A DNA stretch of 64,000 bases from Rattus norvegicus. Taxonomy: Eukaryota > Chordata > Mammalia > Rodentia > Muridae. The notes below the pieces were generated by a model. It was not told the origin of the DNA. It saw nothing but the letters and a program-made list of their open reading frames with translations, and searched no databases. Positions 47,690 through 58,699 of the stretch are shown here, piece by piece (the stretch's first letter is position 1; each line of letters starts with the position of its first letter). The stretch lies in assembly GCF_036323735.1 (NCBI RefSeq), contig NC_086022.1:70872702-70936701 (forward strand), given 5' to 3'. The translations under genes were made by a program, and so were the position numbers.

Positions 47690-48747
47690 ATGTAGGAGTT
47701 TTCCATCTACTATCCTTTGTAGGCCTGGATTTGTGGAAAGATATTGTGTAAATTTGGTTTTGTCATAGAATATCTTTGTTTCTCCATCTATTATAATTGA
47801 GAGTTTTGCTGGATATAGTAACCTGGGGTGGCATTTGTGTTCTCTTAGGTCTGTATGACATCTGCCCAGGATCTTCTGGCTTTCATAGTCTCTGTTGAGA
47901 AGTCTGGTGTAATTCTGATAGTTCTGACTTTATATTTTACTTGACCTTTTCCCCTTACTGCTTTTAATATTTTTCTTTGTTTTGTGAATTTGGTGTTTTG
48001 ATTATTACATGATTGACAGAGTTTTTTTCCTGCTCCAATCTATTTTAAGTTTGTGGGCTTCTTGTATGTTCATGAGCATCTCTTTCTTTAGGTTATGGAA
48101 ATTTTCTTCTATAATTTTGTTGATGATATTTACTGACCCTTTAAATTGGGAATCTCACTCTCTTCTATACCTATTATCTATCCTTAGGTTTGATCTTCTC
48201 ATTGTGTCCTGCATTTTCTGGATGTTTTGGGTTAGGAGCTTTTGCATTTTGCATTTTTTTGAAGGTTGTGTCAATGTTTCCTATGGTATCTTCTGCCCCT
48301 GTGATTCTCTCTTCTATCTCTTGTATCATTTTTGTGATTCTTGCATGACTCTTGATCTCCTTCCTAGGTTTTCTGTGTGCAGAGTTGTCTCCTTTTGTGA
48401 TTTCTTTATTGTTTCTATTTTTCTTTTTAGAATCTGTATTGTGTTCTTCAATTCTTGCACCTGTTTAGTTGTGTTTTCCTATAATTCTTTCAAAGATTTT
48501 TGTGGTATGTCTTTAAGGGCTTCTACCTGTTTACCTGTGCTGTCCTGTATTTCTTTAAGGGAGTTATTTCTGTCCTTCTTAATGTCCTCTATCATCCTCA
48601 TGAGATGAAATTTTCAATCCAAATCTTGTTTTTCTGATGTGTTGATGTATCCAGAATGTACTGTTATGGGAGAACTGGATTCTTATGACGCCAAGTAGTC
48701 TTGGTTTATTTGATTAGGTTCTTGGTCTTGTGCTTGCCTTTCACCAT
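47690..48747 (-). pseudogene. L1 ORF1 relic
   Basis: Starts MVKGKHKTKNLIK at 48747 and stops after 13 codons (stop at 48706-48708). Coiled-coil and RNA-binding parts continue to about 47690 in broken frames. The 199-codon ORF on the opposite strand (48009-48608) is its antisense shadow. Confidence 0.82.
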
Positions 48748-48944
48748 CTGGTCATCTCTGGTGTTAGTGGTTCTTGCTGTCTCGGACTGGAGCCTGTTCC
48801 TCCATTGAGCCTGTGAGCCTGTTATCTTAGGTTTGTCAGCACTCCTGAGAGAGCAGGTCTTTGGACAGTGTTTGGGTACAGAGAGTTGTGCCACAGAGTT
48901 AACTCTGAGGTGCAATGGAGACTGGAAGGAATTCCTATGTCTTT

Positions 48945-49560
48945 CTTTGCAATATTTTATACTGAATAACAGTACTTCTCATGCCAATCTATCTTGCAAA
49001 AGAAAATTTTAAGGAAAACATTCTCATAGTTGTTTTCTATGTAGTAGTAAAATAATGGTAGGATAGATCCTAAGTATGAAATCTCCAAGAATTAGTCATA
49101 ACTAGAATTAAAGTTTAGAATAATTAAAGTTAATCAACCTGTAATACTTCTGGAAATTTTGCTGGCTGGCCACTCAAGTATTTCCCTGCGTTGCTTGAGT
49201 AAATGCAAAGAAAAATTCCTGTATTCACCACAAGATGGCACTCAACCATAGATGTCTGGAGAGACTGAGGGTGGAGCCAAGGAGGGACGTTAAAGCAAAG
49301 CAGAAATGGGAAGGTTTCAGTTACTTGGTTGCCCACAGCTATCCAAGTGGTCGGAGGAAGTCTCAAAACTGAGTCACAGATAGAAGATTTGAACAGGGTA
49401 GCATGGATATCAGGACAGGTGTTGACAACAGACAAACTCCTCAGAGGCAAAAGGAAAACCACTGGAGTGTGGTTTACCCTCCTTTCCTGGTATCTCTGTT
49501 AAACTCACTTTTTCTGCTGGCTTTGCTGAGCAAGAAAGGAGCCCTGTGGCAGAAGTGGTG
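48945..49560. other. Unassigned upstream region of a V pseudogene
   Basis: Nothing beyond chance ORFs; no repeat recognised. Confidence 0.4.
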
Positions 49561-49567
49561 AGGGGGA

Positions 49568-49577
49568 GGTGATATCA
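49568..49577 (+). promoter_or_regulatory. V-beta promoter decamer
   Basis: GGTGATATCA matches 9 of 10 of AGTGAYRTCA and lies about 115 bp upstream of the leader ATG at 49683. Confidence 0.6.
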
Positions 49578-49682
49578 CAGGCCCAACCATCACTCCCTAG
49601 GACAGGAAGCTCAGAACTGTTGTTCTCAGTCCTAAGAGCACAGCTTTCAATGGTGATGATTCATTTCTCAGTGTGACCTGAA

Positions 49683-50148
49683 ATGATCCCCACATTCTTT
49701 TGTGTGATGCTTTGTCTGCAAAGAGCAGGTTGGTTCTGCATTTTGTTGGAAAATTCTACATCATTTGCAGTTTTCTGGCTGCAAACCTTTCTGTTCCCTA
49801 CGTAGACACATGTTGTTTCTCATTTTTTTTTTCTTATGATTCCTTCTCCAACAGGAGACAATGGAGTCACCCAGACACCTAGATTTGGATCACACAGACC
49901 ATGTGAAAGATGATCCTGGAGTGCTCTCAGAATATGAACCACTTTTGATTCACTATTAATTCTGGTATTGACAAAATGCAGGACCGGGGTTGAAACTGAT
50001 CTGTTATTAAGAAAGCATTGGCAACACTACCAAAGGAGATGTCCCTGAAGGGTACAGTGTCTCCGGAAATGAGACACAACGCTTTCCCCTGACATTAGAG
50101 ACAATCAGCCCCAGCCAGACCTCCATGTACTTCTGTGCCAGCAGCGAA
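49683..50148 (+). pseudogene. TCR beta variable pseudogene, TRBV10/27-like
   Basis: Leader 49683-49728 reads MIPTFFCVMLCLQRA with a GT donor of weak context (GTTGGT). A long pyrimidine tract and ACAG acceptor open the V exon at 49855. It starts GDNGVTQTPRF, loses frame and reaches TGA at 49911. The Cys23 region survives in another frame (ECSQNMNHF followed by a stop). The tail is clean: TKGDVPEGYSVSGNETQRFP, then SPSQTSMYFCASSE with Cys104 intact. Exon length (294 nt) is normal. The pattern fits the TRBV6/10/27 clan; position between 7-type and 12-type genes and the CASSE end favour TRBV10. Frameshifts and stops make it non-functional. Confidence 0.83.
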
Positions 50149-50187
50149 CATTGCACTGCATACCCAGGTGCTGCCTGCACAAGAAGG
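50149..50187 (+). other. Decayed 23-RSS
   Basis: CATTGCA (50149-50155), 23 bp, ACAAGAAGG (50179-50187). Nonamer A-rich core is kept but the heptamer has lost the conserved CAC. Confidence 0.7.
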
Positions 50188-51399
50188 ACAACCATGAGGT
50201 TGAGATGGGCCCTCCTTCTTCAGCCCCTGCCCCAAGCAAAGGAAAAGTCTGCACTTTCTGAAGCTCTTCTCAGCAATGGCATCTCAGCCAGAGGGACCTT
50301 GTGCAGCATGAACCTTAGGATGAGATATTATATGTGCAAATACAAACGATATTGGATGTTACCTTTTCTAATTTGGAGTCTCCTAGTAACTGAGTAAAGG
50401 GATAGTAGCCTCCAACATGACATTTATCTTTCATTTTTTTTGCAAAAGACAAAAACAGCACAAGAAAGTATCTGATCACTCTGAACTTCTTCAATCATTT
50501 TCCAAGGTTAATGTCCCCATGTCCTTAATTCCATCAAATCTACCACAATTCCTCTGCAGAAAAATAATATTATTGCTAAGTTAAAAATATTCAAGTCAGC
50601 AAACTTAGAAGGGAACATCAATAGATGTATCAAACAGCAGCTTTAGACGTACAGATGGCCAGGTTGGAGAACTACCAAAGAGAGAACAAATTAAGCACCC
50701 ATGGAGGGAGAGTAGGAAACTAATATACTACTATGTCTTAGATTGAAATATGTGAGGACTGCAACATTTTTACTTGTGAATATTGGGTAAGCACTTTCCC
50801 CAAAGCTTCCATCATCCCTTAGTACCTACAGGCAGGAATCGACACGCAAGAGCAAGGTCTCTTAATTTAGAATCTATGAACTCTAAAGCCGCAAAGCCAT
50901 GAGGTCCAGAGCTGAACTTCATTGTCAATCCTGCTTCTTTAGATGCTAGATTTGGTTGTCTGTATTTCAATCACGAAGCACCTCTCACATTCTCAATATT
51001 TTGTGCAAATACGTGTGTTCATGGATTCACTTCTGTGTGATGGATTTGAAATTGCACTATGTAGAATAAAAGCTCATACTTGTATAAGACTCTTATCTTT
51101 TATGGAATTTTAAAGCGCTCATTGAAGGTATAACAGGGTATTCTCATTAAGGTATAACAGGGAATAAAATGCTCAAACTAATCCATGGCTAGCTGGTAAT
51201 ACTCACGTATCAGTATAATTATGACTAAAAAGAAAATAAAGATTTCTTCATCCCCCTTCAAATCAATTTTTCTTGGAGAGGTAAAGATAATTTGATTTCA
51301 GTCACCACTGTTGGATTTGTCTACTTTTGAACTTCTTATAAATAAAATTATACTTATTTTTATTAACATACATTGCTTGAATATTAATGGTTTTTTAAA
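50188..51399. other. Unassigned non-coding DNA
   Basis: No supported feature. A short duplication ('aaggtataacaggg' at about 51126 and 51151) is visible. Confidence 0.4.
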
Positions 51400-51830
51400 T
51401 ATATTTATTTTGTGGTCTAATTCTGCACAATGCTCAAGTATGTATTACATCAAATGTGTTTACCTTCTTTTTTATGGAAATATATCCAGTTTACTTACCC
51501 CAGTTATCAAGTATTTCAGCCACTGAAGGTTATTTGAATGTTTTTGTACATTTATTTTGTGAATGTGCATCTATTTCACTTGGGTACAGATATCTGAGTA
51601 GACTCACTGACTCCTAAAACACATGTATACTTAAATTTATTTAAAACATTGGGAATATTTTCCAAAATGACTCTCTGAATTATAATTCTGAAATCTTAGT
51701 AGTTTCTGGGTCCACATTCTAATCAGCAGTTGGTATTCTTGATCCTATTAGTTACCCATTAGATTAATAATAGTCTGTCCCTCACATTTCCCTGATGAAT
51801 GATATTTACTCCATTTCATTTTTACTTATG
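51400..51830 (-). mobile_element. Ancient L1 fragment, antisense
   Basis: 'atattttccaaaatgactctctgaa', 'tccacattctaatcagcagttgg' and 'cacatttccctgatgaatgatatt' follow the antisense profile of old L1 ORF2 tails. Diverged; limits approximate. Confidence 0.5.
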
Positions 51831-51977
51831 CATGTATGTATATACATGTGGATATATGCACCAGAGTCCAGGTATCCCTGAAGTCTAGAAGATAGTGTTA
51901 GATCTCCTGAAGATCAAACTATAGATGACTGTAAGCTACCTAATGGACGCTGAGAACCAAGGTGGGCTGCTCTATGT

Positions 51978-52290
51978 CTTAGTTGGGTTTCTATTGCTGT
52001 GAGCAGACATCATGACTACAACAACTCATATAAAGAAAATTTTTATAAAGAAAAATTTAATTGGGGATGACTTACAGTTTTAGAAGTTTAGTTCATTATC
52101 ATCATGGCAGAAAACAACAGTATGCAGGCAGACATGGTGTGGGGAAGGAACTGAGAGTTCTACATCTTCATTCATAGGTAGCTAGGAGGATATGTGTTCA
52201 ACACTGGGCTAAGTTTGAGCATTTAAAATCTCAAAGCCTGCCTCCACAGTAATACACCTCCATACCTATTCCAACAATGCTATACCTCCT
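51978..52290. repeat. Rodent interspersed repeat
   Basis: Same family and orientation as 8356-8745: 'ttgctgtgagcagacatcatgac', 'tttaattggggatgacttacag', 'tcattatcatcatggc', 'gaactgagagttctacatctt'. Confidence 0.65.
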
Positions 52291-52299
52291 TTCCCTTCC

Positions 52300-53680
52300 T
52301 TCCTCCATCTCCTCCAACGTCCCCTCTCCCCAAACCTTCCATGTCCCAACTTTCAAATTGACAGTCTCTTTTTAAAAGGCAGAGTAATAGAAAGTCTGCT
52401 TTGACACTCCTTTTGAAATGGTGGAATGAACAAGGCTTGAATGATTACAACATCAATAGACATGCTGACATAGAAGGGGGAAAATATCACCCCTAACCAA
52501 AGAACTACAGACAACTAAAAACTGCTGAGAGAGGATGAAAAACCAATAGTATCTTTGGGTGATTGAGATTTTAAATTTGTATGAAATTTATCGATTTAAA
52601 AAGCAGAGAGATTCAGTCCTTGAGTATTCATGCCTGAGGTTTGGGAGAAGGCTGTCTAAAATTTTCTGTGCTATTTAAAAGAGGAAACCAGTCAATAAGC
52701 AATATTTTCCAGAAGGAAATGATACAAGGAATAGATCTTGGAAGCCATGACCTATTGTTAGTCTTGAAACCTTCATTTCCTTCAGATCAGTGTCAGTCTA
52801 TGAATGCAGGATGAAGGGATAAATACCCCAAATTATACACTGTTCCTTTACATGTTTTTGTCATTGACTGAAAATCCTTTGCTTCCTAAATGAAACAAAC
52901 AAGCAAACACTAAAGGACATGGCTCCTCCATAGGATGGAGGAGAAAGTTTATTGTAGATAAAAGGGAGGGCATTGCCACAGGCAGATATACCTGGGAGAG
53001 TTAAGACCTTAAGGCAGTGAGGAAAACAGGGAGAAAAAGGGAGAGTGTAGAGAGGGGAATGAGGTGCAGCAGCCAGGAGGCCAAAGATATTAACAACAAC
53101 AAAAAAAGCGTCAGATAACTAAAATGACTGGATAGTACAGGTAAGAGCCTTTGAGGGAAGGGAAGCCAATACCCTGGGTTGAAGAATTACAAGGTAGGGG
53201 ACAGGGTATGCCAGCAACTAATGGTGATTTAGGAATACTGGAAGGACTTAAAGGGTAGGCCCACTTTGATATGCTAAATAGGCACCTCCTCAGTTTGTTC
53301 TGGGTTTGAAACCTAACACTTCCAAAGTCAGAGTCCAGACATTCTACCGTCCCCAAATGTTTATCCTACCACATTGGTTCCTGAATATGATTAAGATCAC
53401 ATTTCTGTTTTTAAGTGTACTTAGTTTTCCTTAGGGCCAGCTAGGGGCACATCTCTGAGGGTGGGAGGTGTCTTATTAAGAGAACATTTGTATATAGTAC
53501 CACAGGTTCCATGTATGCTACACATAAGAAGCAAACATCGCCTTCCTAAGTCCTCCCTCCTGGGAGTAGGTGAGAATGCATAGCATATTAATGAATCCTG
53601 TTGAAGTCTATGGCCCCAAGCCATAGTGTTTATTTTTACATTGCTGAGTTCTTTCTTAGCATTTCTACAAGCTTACTTAG
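52300..53680. other. Unassigned, partly GA-rich DNA
   Basis: 52930-53080 is purine-rich ('gagaaagtttattgtagataaaagggaggg') and may be part of a rodent repeat that I cannot name. No gene supported. Confidence 0.4.
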
Positions 53681-53683
53681 TAA

Positions 53684-53779
53684 TGCTAATTGCAAACTGC
53701 TAGAACTTTCTTTACTGCTAATTGCAGAACAGTAGAAGCTTTATTGCCTCTAATTGCAGCATGTTAGAGCTCCTTTCAC
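53684..53779. repeat. Short tandem repeat, about 32 bp x 3
   Basis: Three imperfect units start TGCTAATTGC (53684), TGCTAATTGC (53716) and TCTAATTGC (53749). Each carries a later TAGAA/TAGAG and CTTT motif. Period is 32-33 bp. Confidence 0.75.
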
Positions 53780-54084
53780 TTTTTTCACCAGGGAAAAATA
53801 CATTATCCAGTGCTCAATTTTGCAGTTTTAGCTTGGTTTTTTAGTCAAGGTGCTGGCATAACTGAGGATGAAGAATGAAGACGTTGTTTACAAACATGTG
53901 GCAGAATTAAGGAGAAATGACAGGGAAACAGCAAGTATGGGACATATGTGGGGTTCAAAAGGCAGTGGGTTTCAGTCTTCAGGGTATGGCATGTTGGGAA
54001 AATGGCTGTCTTCAATGTATTGTGCCATTTAAAAGAGAAACTCCTGAGAGTTTCTGCCAGCAGCTGTCTAAAAGACGCGGATAA

Positions 54085-54429
54085 TCCATCAAAGTAAGCC
54101 TGGGGACTCCAGTGGAAGAGCTAAGGGAAGAACTGAGGGAGCTGAAGGGGATTGCAACCTCATAGGAAGAACAATATCAACTAAGCTGACCACCCAGAGC
54201 TCCCAGGGACTAAACCAGCAACCAAGTAGCATACATACATGGAGGGATCCATGGCTCCAGCTACATGTGTATCAGAGGATTACCTAATCTGGTATCAATG
54301 GGAGGGGAGGCCCTTGGTCCTATGGCTGCTCCAGAATAGGGGGATGCTAGAGCAATGAGGTGGGAGTGGGTGAGTGGGTGGAGGAGCACCCTCATAGAGG
54401 CAAAGGGGAGGGGGAGGGAGTCGGGAGCC

Positions 54430-54430
<1 letters not shown>
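54085..54430 (+). mobile_element. L1 3' UTR fragment
   Basis: 'ccagggactaaaccagcaac', 'atccatggctccagctac' and 'atgggaggggaggcccttgg' match the 3' UTRs at 18690-18900 and 20850-21050. The end runs directly into a GA microsatellite instead of an A-rich tail. Confidence 0.82.
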
Positions 54431-54489
<59 letters not shown>

Positions 54490-54596
54490 GAGACAGAGAG
54501 AGAGACAGAGAGAGAGACAGAGAGAGACAGAGAGACAGAGAGACAGAGGGAGACAGAGACAGAGACTAAGAGACAGAGAGACAGAGGGAGAGAGAA
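54431..54596. repeat. (GA)n / (GACA)n microsatellite
   Basis: About 50 bp of GA repeats followed by GAGACA units to 54596. ORFs in it are low-complexity artefacts. Confidence 0.95.
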
Positions 54597-54599
54597 ATA

Positions 54600-55429
54600 G
54601 CCATGAAACAGTGTGTTCTAGAAAGAAAGGGGTTGTCTTCATACCCTCTATTCTCTTCACATCTCTGTCAAACTCTGAAGGCAGGATGGTGTAGGAGAGA
54701 AACTGAAACTATGTAGAATGCTATACATGCAAACTTCAGGGTACTAACCCCACTTTATTAGTTTTGAGTTATGAGGTAGTAAAGTTGCAGAGTGATCTGG
54801 GAGAAATTTTATGCCTAATAAAATTTACCAATCCAGGTTGCATTCTGATTTGATCAGAGGAGTACTACTTGCCACTTCAGGCAAAGGTTAAGAATGCTGT
54901 TCTAGAAAGGAAAATATACAGAAAACAAAACAAACAAAAAGAAAAAACCCACACGTGTTTGGAATCCCAAATCATTAAGATAATGTGAGGACGTCCAAGT
55001 GGAGTCAGGAGAGTAGGTTTCAGTCAGCTTGTTTGTTGGTCATCTGTTGGTAAGCATGTAAGTTCCAGCAAAGACCTCACCACTCAGTGTGTGAAAAGGA
55101 GATGAGGACTTGCATATTGTGGCTTGGAAACTGCAAGAAACCTTCAAAATATGGTAACAAAATAGAGAAAGTGACATTACCGGGTGGTCCTCATATCAGG
55201 GAAAATAATGTTGGTCAAGAACTCAGCTCTTACCCAAGAGTACCTAGTCTACCGTCTGCAGTAAAGCCATAAATTCTGGATTCATTCCGGTCTAATGTCT
55301 ATTCTGAGAATAGCTTGATTCTGCATACAAAAAGAGAAATTGTTCTAAACTTGCTGACTCTCAAATCTTTCACTTTGTCCTGAGGATGGACTCCTTTCTA
55401 TGTGTATTATCCATTGGCTTTTGCGTCAG
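54600..55429. other. Unassigned non-coding DNA
   Basis: No supported gene. No leader exon for the V relic at 55430 could be identified. Confidence 0.4.
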
Positions 55430-55689
55430 ACCCAGAGAATGTGGAGTCATCCAATTCTAAGACAACTAATCAAAACAAGAGAATAGCAAGTATTTGTGAG
55501 ATGTTTCTAAGAAATAGGTAATTCCAGACATTCCTGTACGACTTGATATCTATAAGTCCTGAGTCAGGTACTTTAGTGCTTTGAGTTTTATGGAAGTGTG
55601 CAAAGAGGAAAAGAAAACTTCTCTGAGTGACTCTCAGCTCAGTTGTTTTCTGACTACAGCTCTGAGCATAGACAGCAGGAAGTAGAGAG
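55430..55689 (+). pseudogene. Probable TCR beta variable relic, TRBV5/9/11-like
   Basis: An acceptor-like 'gcgtcag' (AG 55428-55429) opens a 260 nt block starting PENVESS. The FR2 position has 'aataggtaattccagacattcctg' (compare a Trp-Tyr-Gln-Gln-Thr FR2). Near the end, 'ctctgagtgactctcagctcagttgttttctgac' resembles the SEL-LSSLEL-DSA stretch of FR3 with a stop inside. The spot for Cys-Ala-Ser-Ser reads HRQQ. An RSS-like pair with 23 bp spacing follows. Several stops and no leader found. The evidence is cumulative and weaker than for the other V relics. Confidence 0.45.
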
Positions 55690-55728
55690 CACACTGCCAT
55701 GGCAGGTGGCTTTGGAATCTCAAATCCC
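55690..55728 (+). other. RSS-like sequence, 23 bp spacer
   Basis: CACACTG (55690-55696; one mismatch to CACAGTG), 23 bp, TCAAATCCC (55720-55728; 6 of 9 to ACAAAAACC). Its position at the end of the probable V relic supports both calls. Confidence 0.45.
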
Positions 55729-55969
55729 ACCCCTAATGACATACTTTGTCGAGCAAGGCCATGTCTCTTAAATATCTCCAAGCAGCAGCAGCAACTAGAA
55801 ATCAAGTATTTAAATATCCACGTCTATGAAACATATTCATTCAAGCCACCCAGTCCATTAGCCACCAAAGTAAAGGGATTCACCATAGGAAGCTCATCAA
55901 TGTCAGGTTGGGTTCTAGAGCTTAGTACAGTCCCATGCATATGAAACTGCTCTGTGCCAGGTTCTTCCC

Positions 55970-56367
55970 TGTTAGGAGCGATGCCCTTAAAACCCTCCAT
56001 TATTGATGGTAATATTATAGTTAAAGTTAAGTATGACTGGGTTCATGGAAAATCCCCAGCCAGCTGCAGAAGACTAATACAAATCTGGTGGTCAAGATGC
56101 CCAGTGATATGACAAACCTGTGACCTTTCTGAGAAACCAACATCCTGCTGACATCAGCTGACCACACGAGTACTGGGTCCTTGGCTTGCGTAGATGCTTC
56201 CCACTTCCCCACTCCCTGTTAAACCTGCTATGGTATAAATTCAGCCTTGGGAAAAAATAAAATTGTCACCGCCTTGATAAGACTCTTGTCTTGGCATCCT
56301 TCTTCGCATCTCTTGCCCCCCATTCTCTTCTAGGTACCCTCTGCACCCTTGTTGACTGTCCTGCAGG
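55970..56367 (+). repeat. 5' LTR
   Basis: Starts TGTTAGGAGCG, with TATAAAT at 56234-56240 and AATAAA at 56256-56261. It matches 59627-60027 nearly throughout; by hand I count roughly 30 differences over about 390 aligned bases (about 7%). Confidence 0.88.
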
Positions 56368-57639
56368 ATGGAACACCTAGGCAAGACAACTGGAGGCCAA
56401 CGTGTGACTGTTTGGGGGTCTCCTGGTGGAGAATGTTGTCCCCCGTGAGCAGACAGGACTGTCTTTCTTCTTCCTTGAAGCCTTTTCTCCCCACCACCAC
56501 CACCTCTGGGTACTGTGGACCGCCCGACCTTGGTTCAGCTGCTTGGTGTGTTTTTTCCTGGACGATGCAGATCTTTGTGGTGAGTGATGGGATAAGCATT
56601 CTACAGTCACCTTTTGTGACAGGACTCAAAGGAATAGGGTTAAAAAAGATTTAAAGAAATTCTTACACTTTGTAGGAAACATTTGTCCATAGTTATCCCA
56701 GGAGAGAACAATTGATGCAAAAAGATAGCGCAGAATTGGTGATTGTTTCAAAGACTATTATGAGACTTTGGCCCTGAAAAAATTCCAGTCGCTGCCTTCA
56801 GTTACTGGTCTCTTAATGATATCCTTAGGTATATCCCCACAGCATCCAGTTCCTGCCCCCATGGTCAAAAGGGCAGAGGAGCCCCTAAGGTAGTTCCAGA
56901 AAGAGTCTGCAGCAGACTGAGAGGAACTTTGTTTTGCCAGACAGAATTCGAAATAGGCTTTGACTGTGTTTACCCTATGCTATCAGGAGAAAGTCTTGCC
57001 ACCGGCTCTTCAGCTTACTCTATCTGGAGGCTGTGGCCAAGGTCAGGATCAATGTTTTCTTTTCCATAGCATTTTACCCAGTGAGACAGCTTGGTGATGG
57101 GCTGGGGGGACTGCTACTGGAGTCCTGGAATTCAGAGGCATGGTGATAGCAATCTCTCTACGGGATGTAGATTGCAGGAAGTTGACTCCTACCTCAGGAA
57201 TGGTAGCGGAAAGAATCCTGATAGCCCCAGGTGAACCAGTTATCTCTGACTATAGCTTACTCTCTGATACCTGAGGCTTCAATTGGACCACAACCCCCTG
57301 AGAGAGCCTCCCTTCAATATTCTAGAGACTCGGATGCTATTTTCTCCTGGTCTCTTGGGTCAAGTCCTTCAGGGGTGTCTGACAGCCTGGAAGAAACTGC
57401 CCCCCTAAAGCGGACGAGCCATACAATTCTTTTGTCAGCCACTTGGCATCTAGCACCCAGGTCCTAACCATCTCTCCATCCTTTTGTTATTAGTTCTTAC
57501 TGGAAGCCTAGTGATGTTTAGAGGCTGGGTCTCTTGAAAGGCAGAGCCACTGAGCTGACACTGAAGGGAGGTAGTCCTTAGGAGGAATCTAAGTCCAGAG
57601 AGACAGCTGGTAACAGACTCCAGCTGCCCCTCTGCTCAC

Positions 57640-58050
57640 CTTTCTGTTTCACAGGCACAAACTTATGCTCCTTTTTGCACTGGCCTTTTCGTCCCAAGAA
57701 AGCTGCCTCATTTAGCTGTGTGACTGAATGCTATTTGTCACCTGATCTGGTTGTTCCACCAGCTCTCACTGGGCCACCCCTTAGCTTTCTTGCCTGGCCC
57801 CTTTCCCCTGTTCTTAAGAATTTTATCACCTAATACACTGTGTTATTTGACTTATAATACCTCACGTCCTACTAATATACCTGTTTCAGATTCCCATTGT
57901 GAAGGTTCTAATTCTAAAACAAGGAGATGGTGCATCCCCCTAAATATTAAATTTACCTCCGCTGGTCGAAACCAGGATTGGACACGTGGATATACTTGAG
58001 GTTTTAGAATGTTTTAATCAGGTGCCAATACAGGGATTATATTTTATCAC
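57640..58050 (+). pseudogene. env: Retroviral env surface-subunit relic
   Basis: Short blocks in changing frames resemble the C-terminal surface domain of gammaretroviral Env: a cysteine-containing WCIPLNIKFTSAG block near 57930 followed by WTRGYT and, in another frame, VPIQG near 58020. It is broken by stops and frameshifts and cut off by inserted host sequence. Upstream env is too decayed to delimit. Confidence 0.6.
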
Positions 58051-58059
58051 AAATATGTT

Positions 58060-58405
58060 GAAAGAGCCTGTGCATTCCTACTCCTCGGTGTCTTGGCACT
58101 CACCCCAAGAAGGAGCCCATGGAGGTGCTGAACACAGAGCAGGGCACTGGCGACTTCATTTACAGCCTGCACCCCACCAAGAGGAGCTGCTTGCTCAAAG
58201 AACTGCACTGCTTCAAGTCCATTGCCATCACACAAGAAAAATTGGAACCCACTCCAGGACTGCTGAGATATGTATTCTTCCACAATGCGATCCACCTTTC
58301 GTAGGATTTGGCTTTTTGAATAATGCAGTTATGATTGTTGCAGGAACCCAAATTGAATTGTCCATTGGAATTATTTTGGGAATTTCAACAATGGCAGTCA
58401 ACATG
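58060..58405 (+). pseudogene. Tmem65-ps: Tmem65 fragment (intronless, inside env)
   Basis: From about 58088 the frame LGTHPKKEPMEVLNTEQGTG continues through DFIYSLHPTKRSCLLKELHC and LLRYVFFHNAI. After a one-base shift near 58297 it reads PFVGFGFLNNAVMIVAGTQ and then SIGIILGISTMA, a predicted membrane segment. This is strongly the central part of TMEM65, an inner-mitochondrial-membrane protein, about 105 codons with no intron. It lacks the N-terminal targeting region, the C-terminus, the 3' UTR and any poly(A), stops abruptly about 58403, and lies between the two env halves. It is not expected to make protein. Confidence 0.85.
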
Positions 58406-58690
58406 TTATCTTTTCCTTCTATGTATCAACATATTATTTAATTTTCAGTTATTGATACTATATTGTACTGACATGGGGTTTGCTTATTTCTTACATGACA
58501 TGCACGGGATACCTATTTATGTCTATTTTTTTCCCTGATGGTTATAATTCAATGCTGAGGCTTTTTTCACTGATAGTTCTGATTTGTTGTGTATTGGTTC
58601 AATTGGTTCCCCATCTTATATATTATCATTCTGAAAAATTTTTCCACTTGTGAGACCAGTCATTTGAGTCCCCACCCAGTGTGCTGACTA
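58406..58690. other. T-rich sequence of unknown origin between Tmem65 fragment and env
   Basis: About 285 bp with no env or Tmem65 coding similarity that I recognise. It could be part of the same inserted piece (for example retained intron) or a separate insertion. Confidence 0.4.
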
Positions 58691-58699
58691 GACAGCACA

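Larger units (their letters stand above)
43243..48929 (-). mobile_element. Near full-length L1 number 5, reverse strand, with TSD
   Basis: In reverse order on the + strand: A-rich tail (T-rich 43243-43275), 3' UTR to about 43950, ORF2, ORF1 and a short 5' UTR (about 48750-48929). The perfect 15 bp repeat AATTCCTATGTCTTT flanks it at 43228-43242 and 48930-48944, fixing both ends. A GA microsatellite (45743-45798) interrupts ORF2. It is inactive: many frameshifts and stops. Confidence 0.95.

Noticed and set aside
48009..48608. 199-codon open frame on the + strand
   Set aside because: It is the exact antisense of the L1 ORF1 in the reverse-strand element; composition and position explain it fully.
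56564..56579. ATGCAGATCTTTGTG, identical to the start of ubiquitin coding sequence
   Set aside because: Similarity stops after five codons; the next bases do not continue as ubiquitin, so it is chance.
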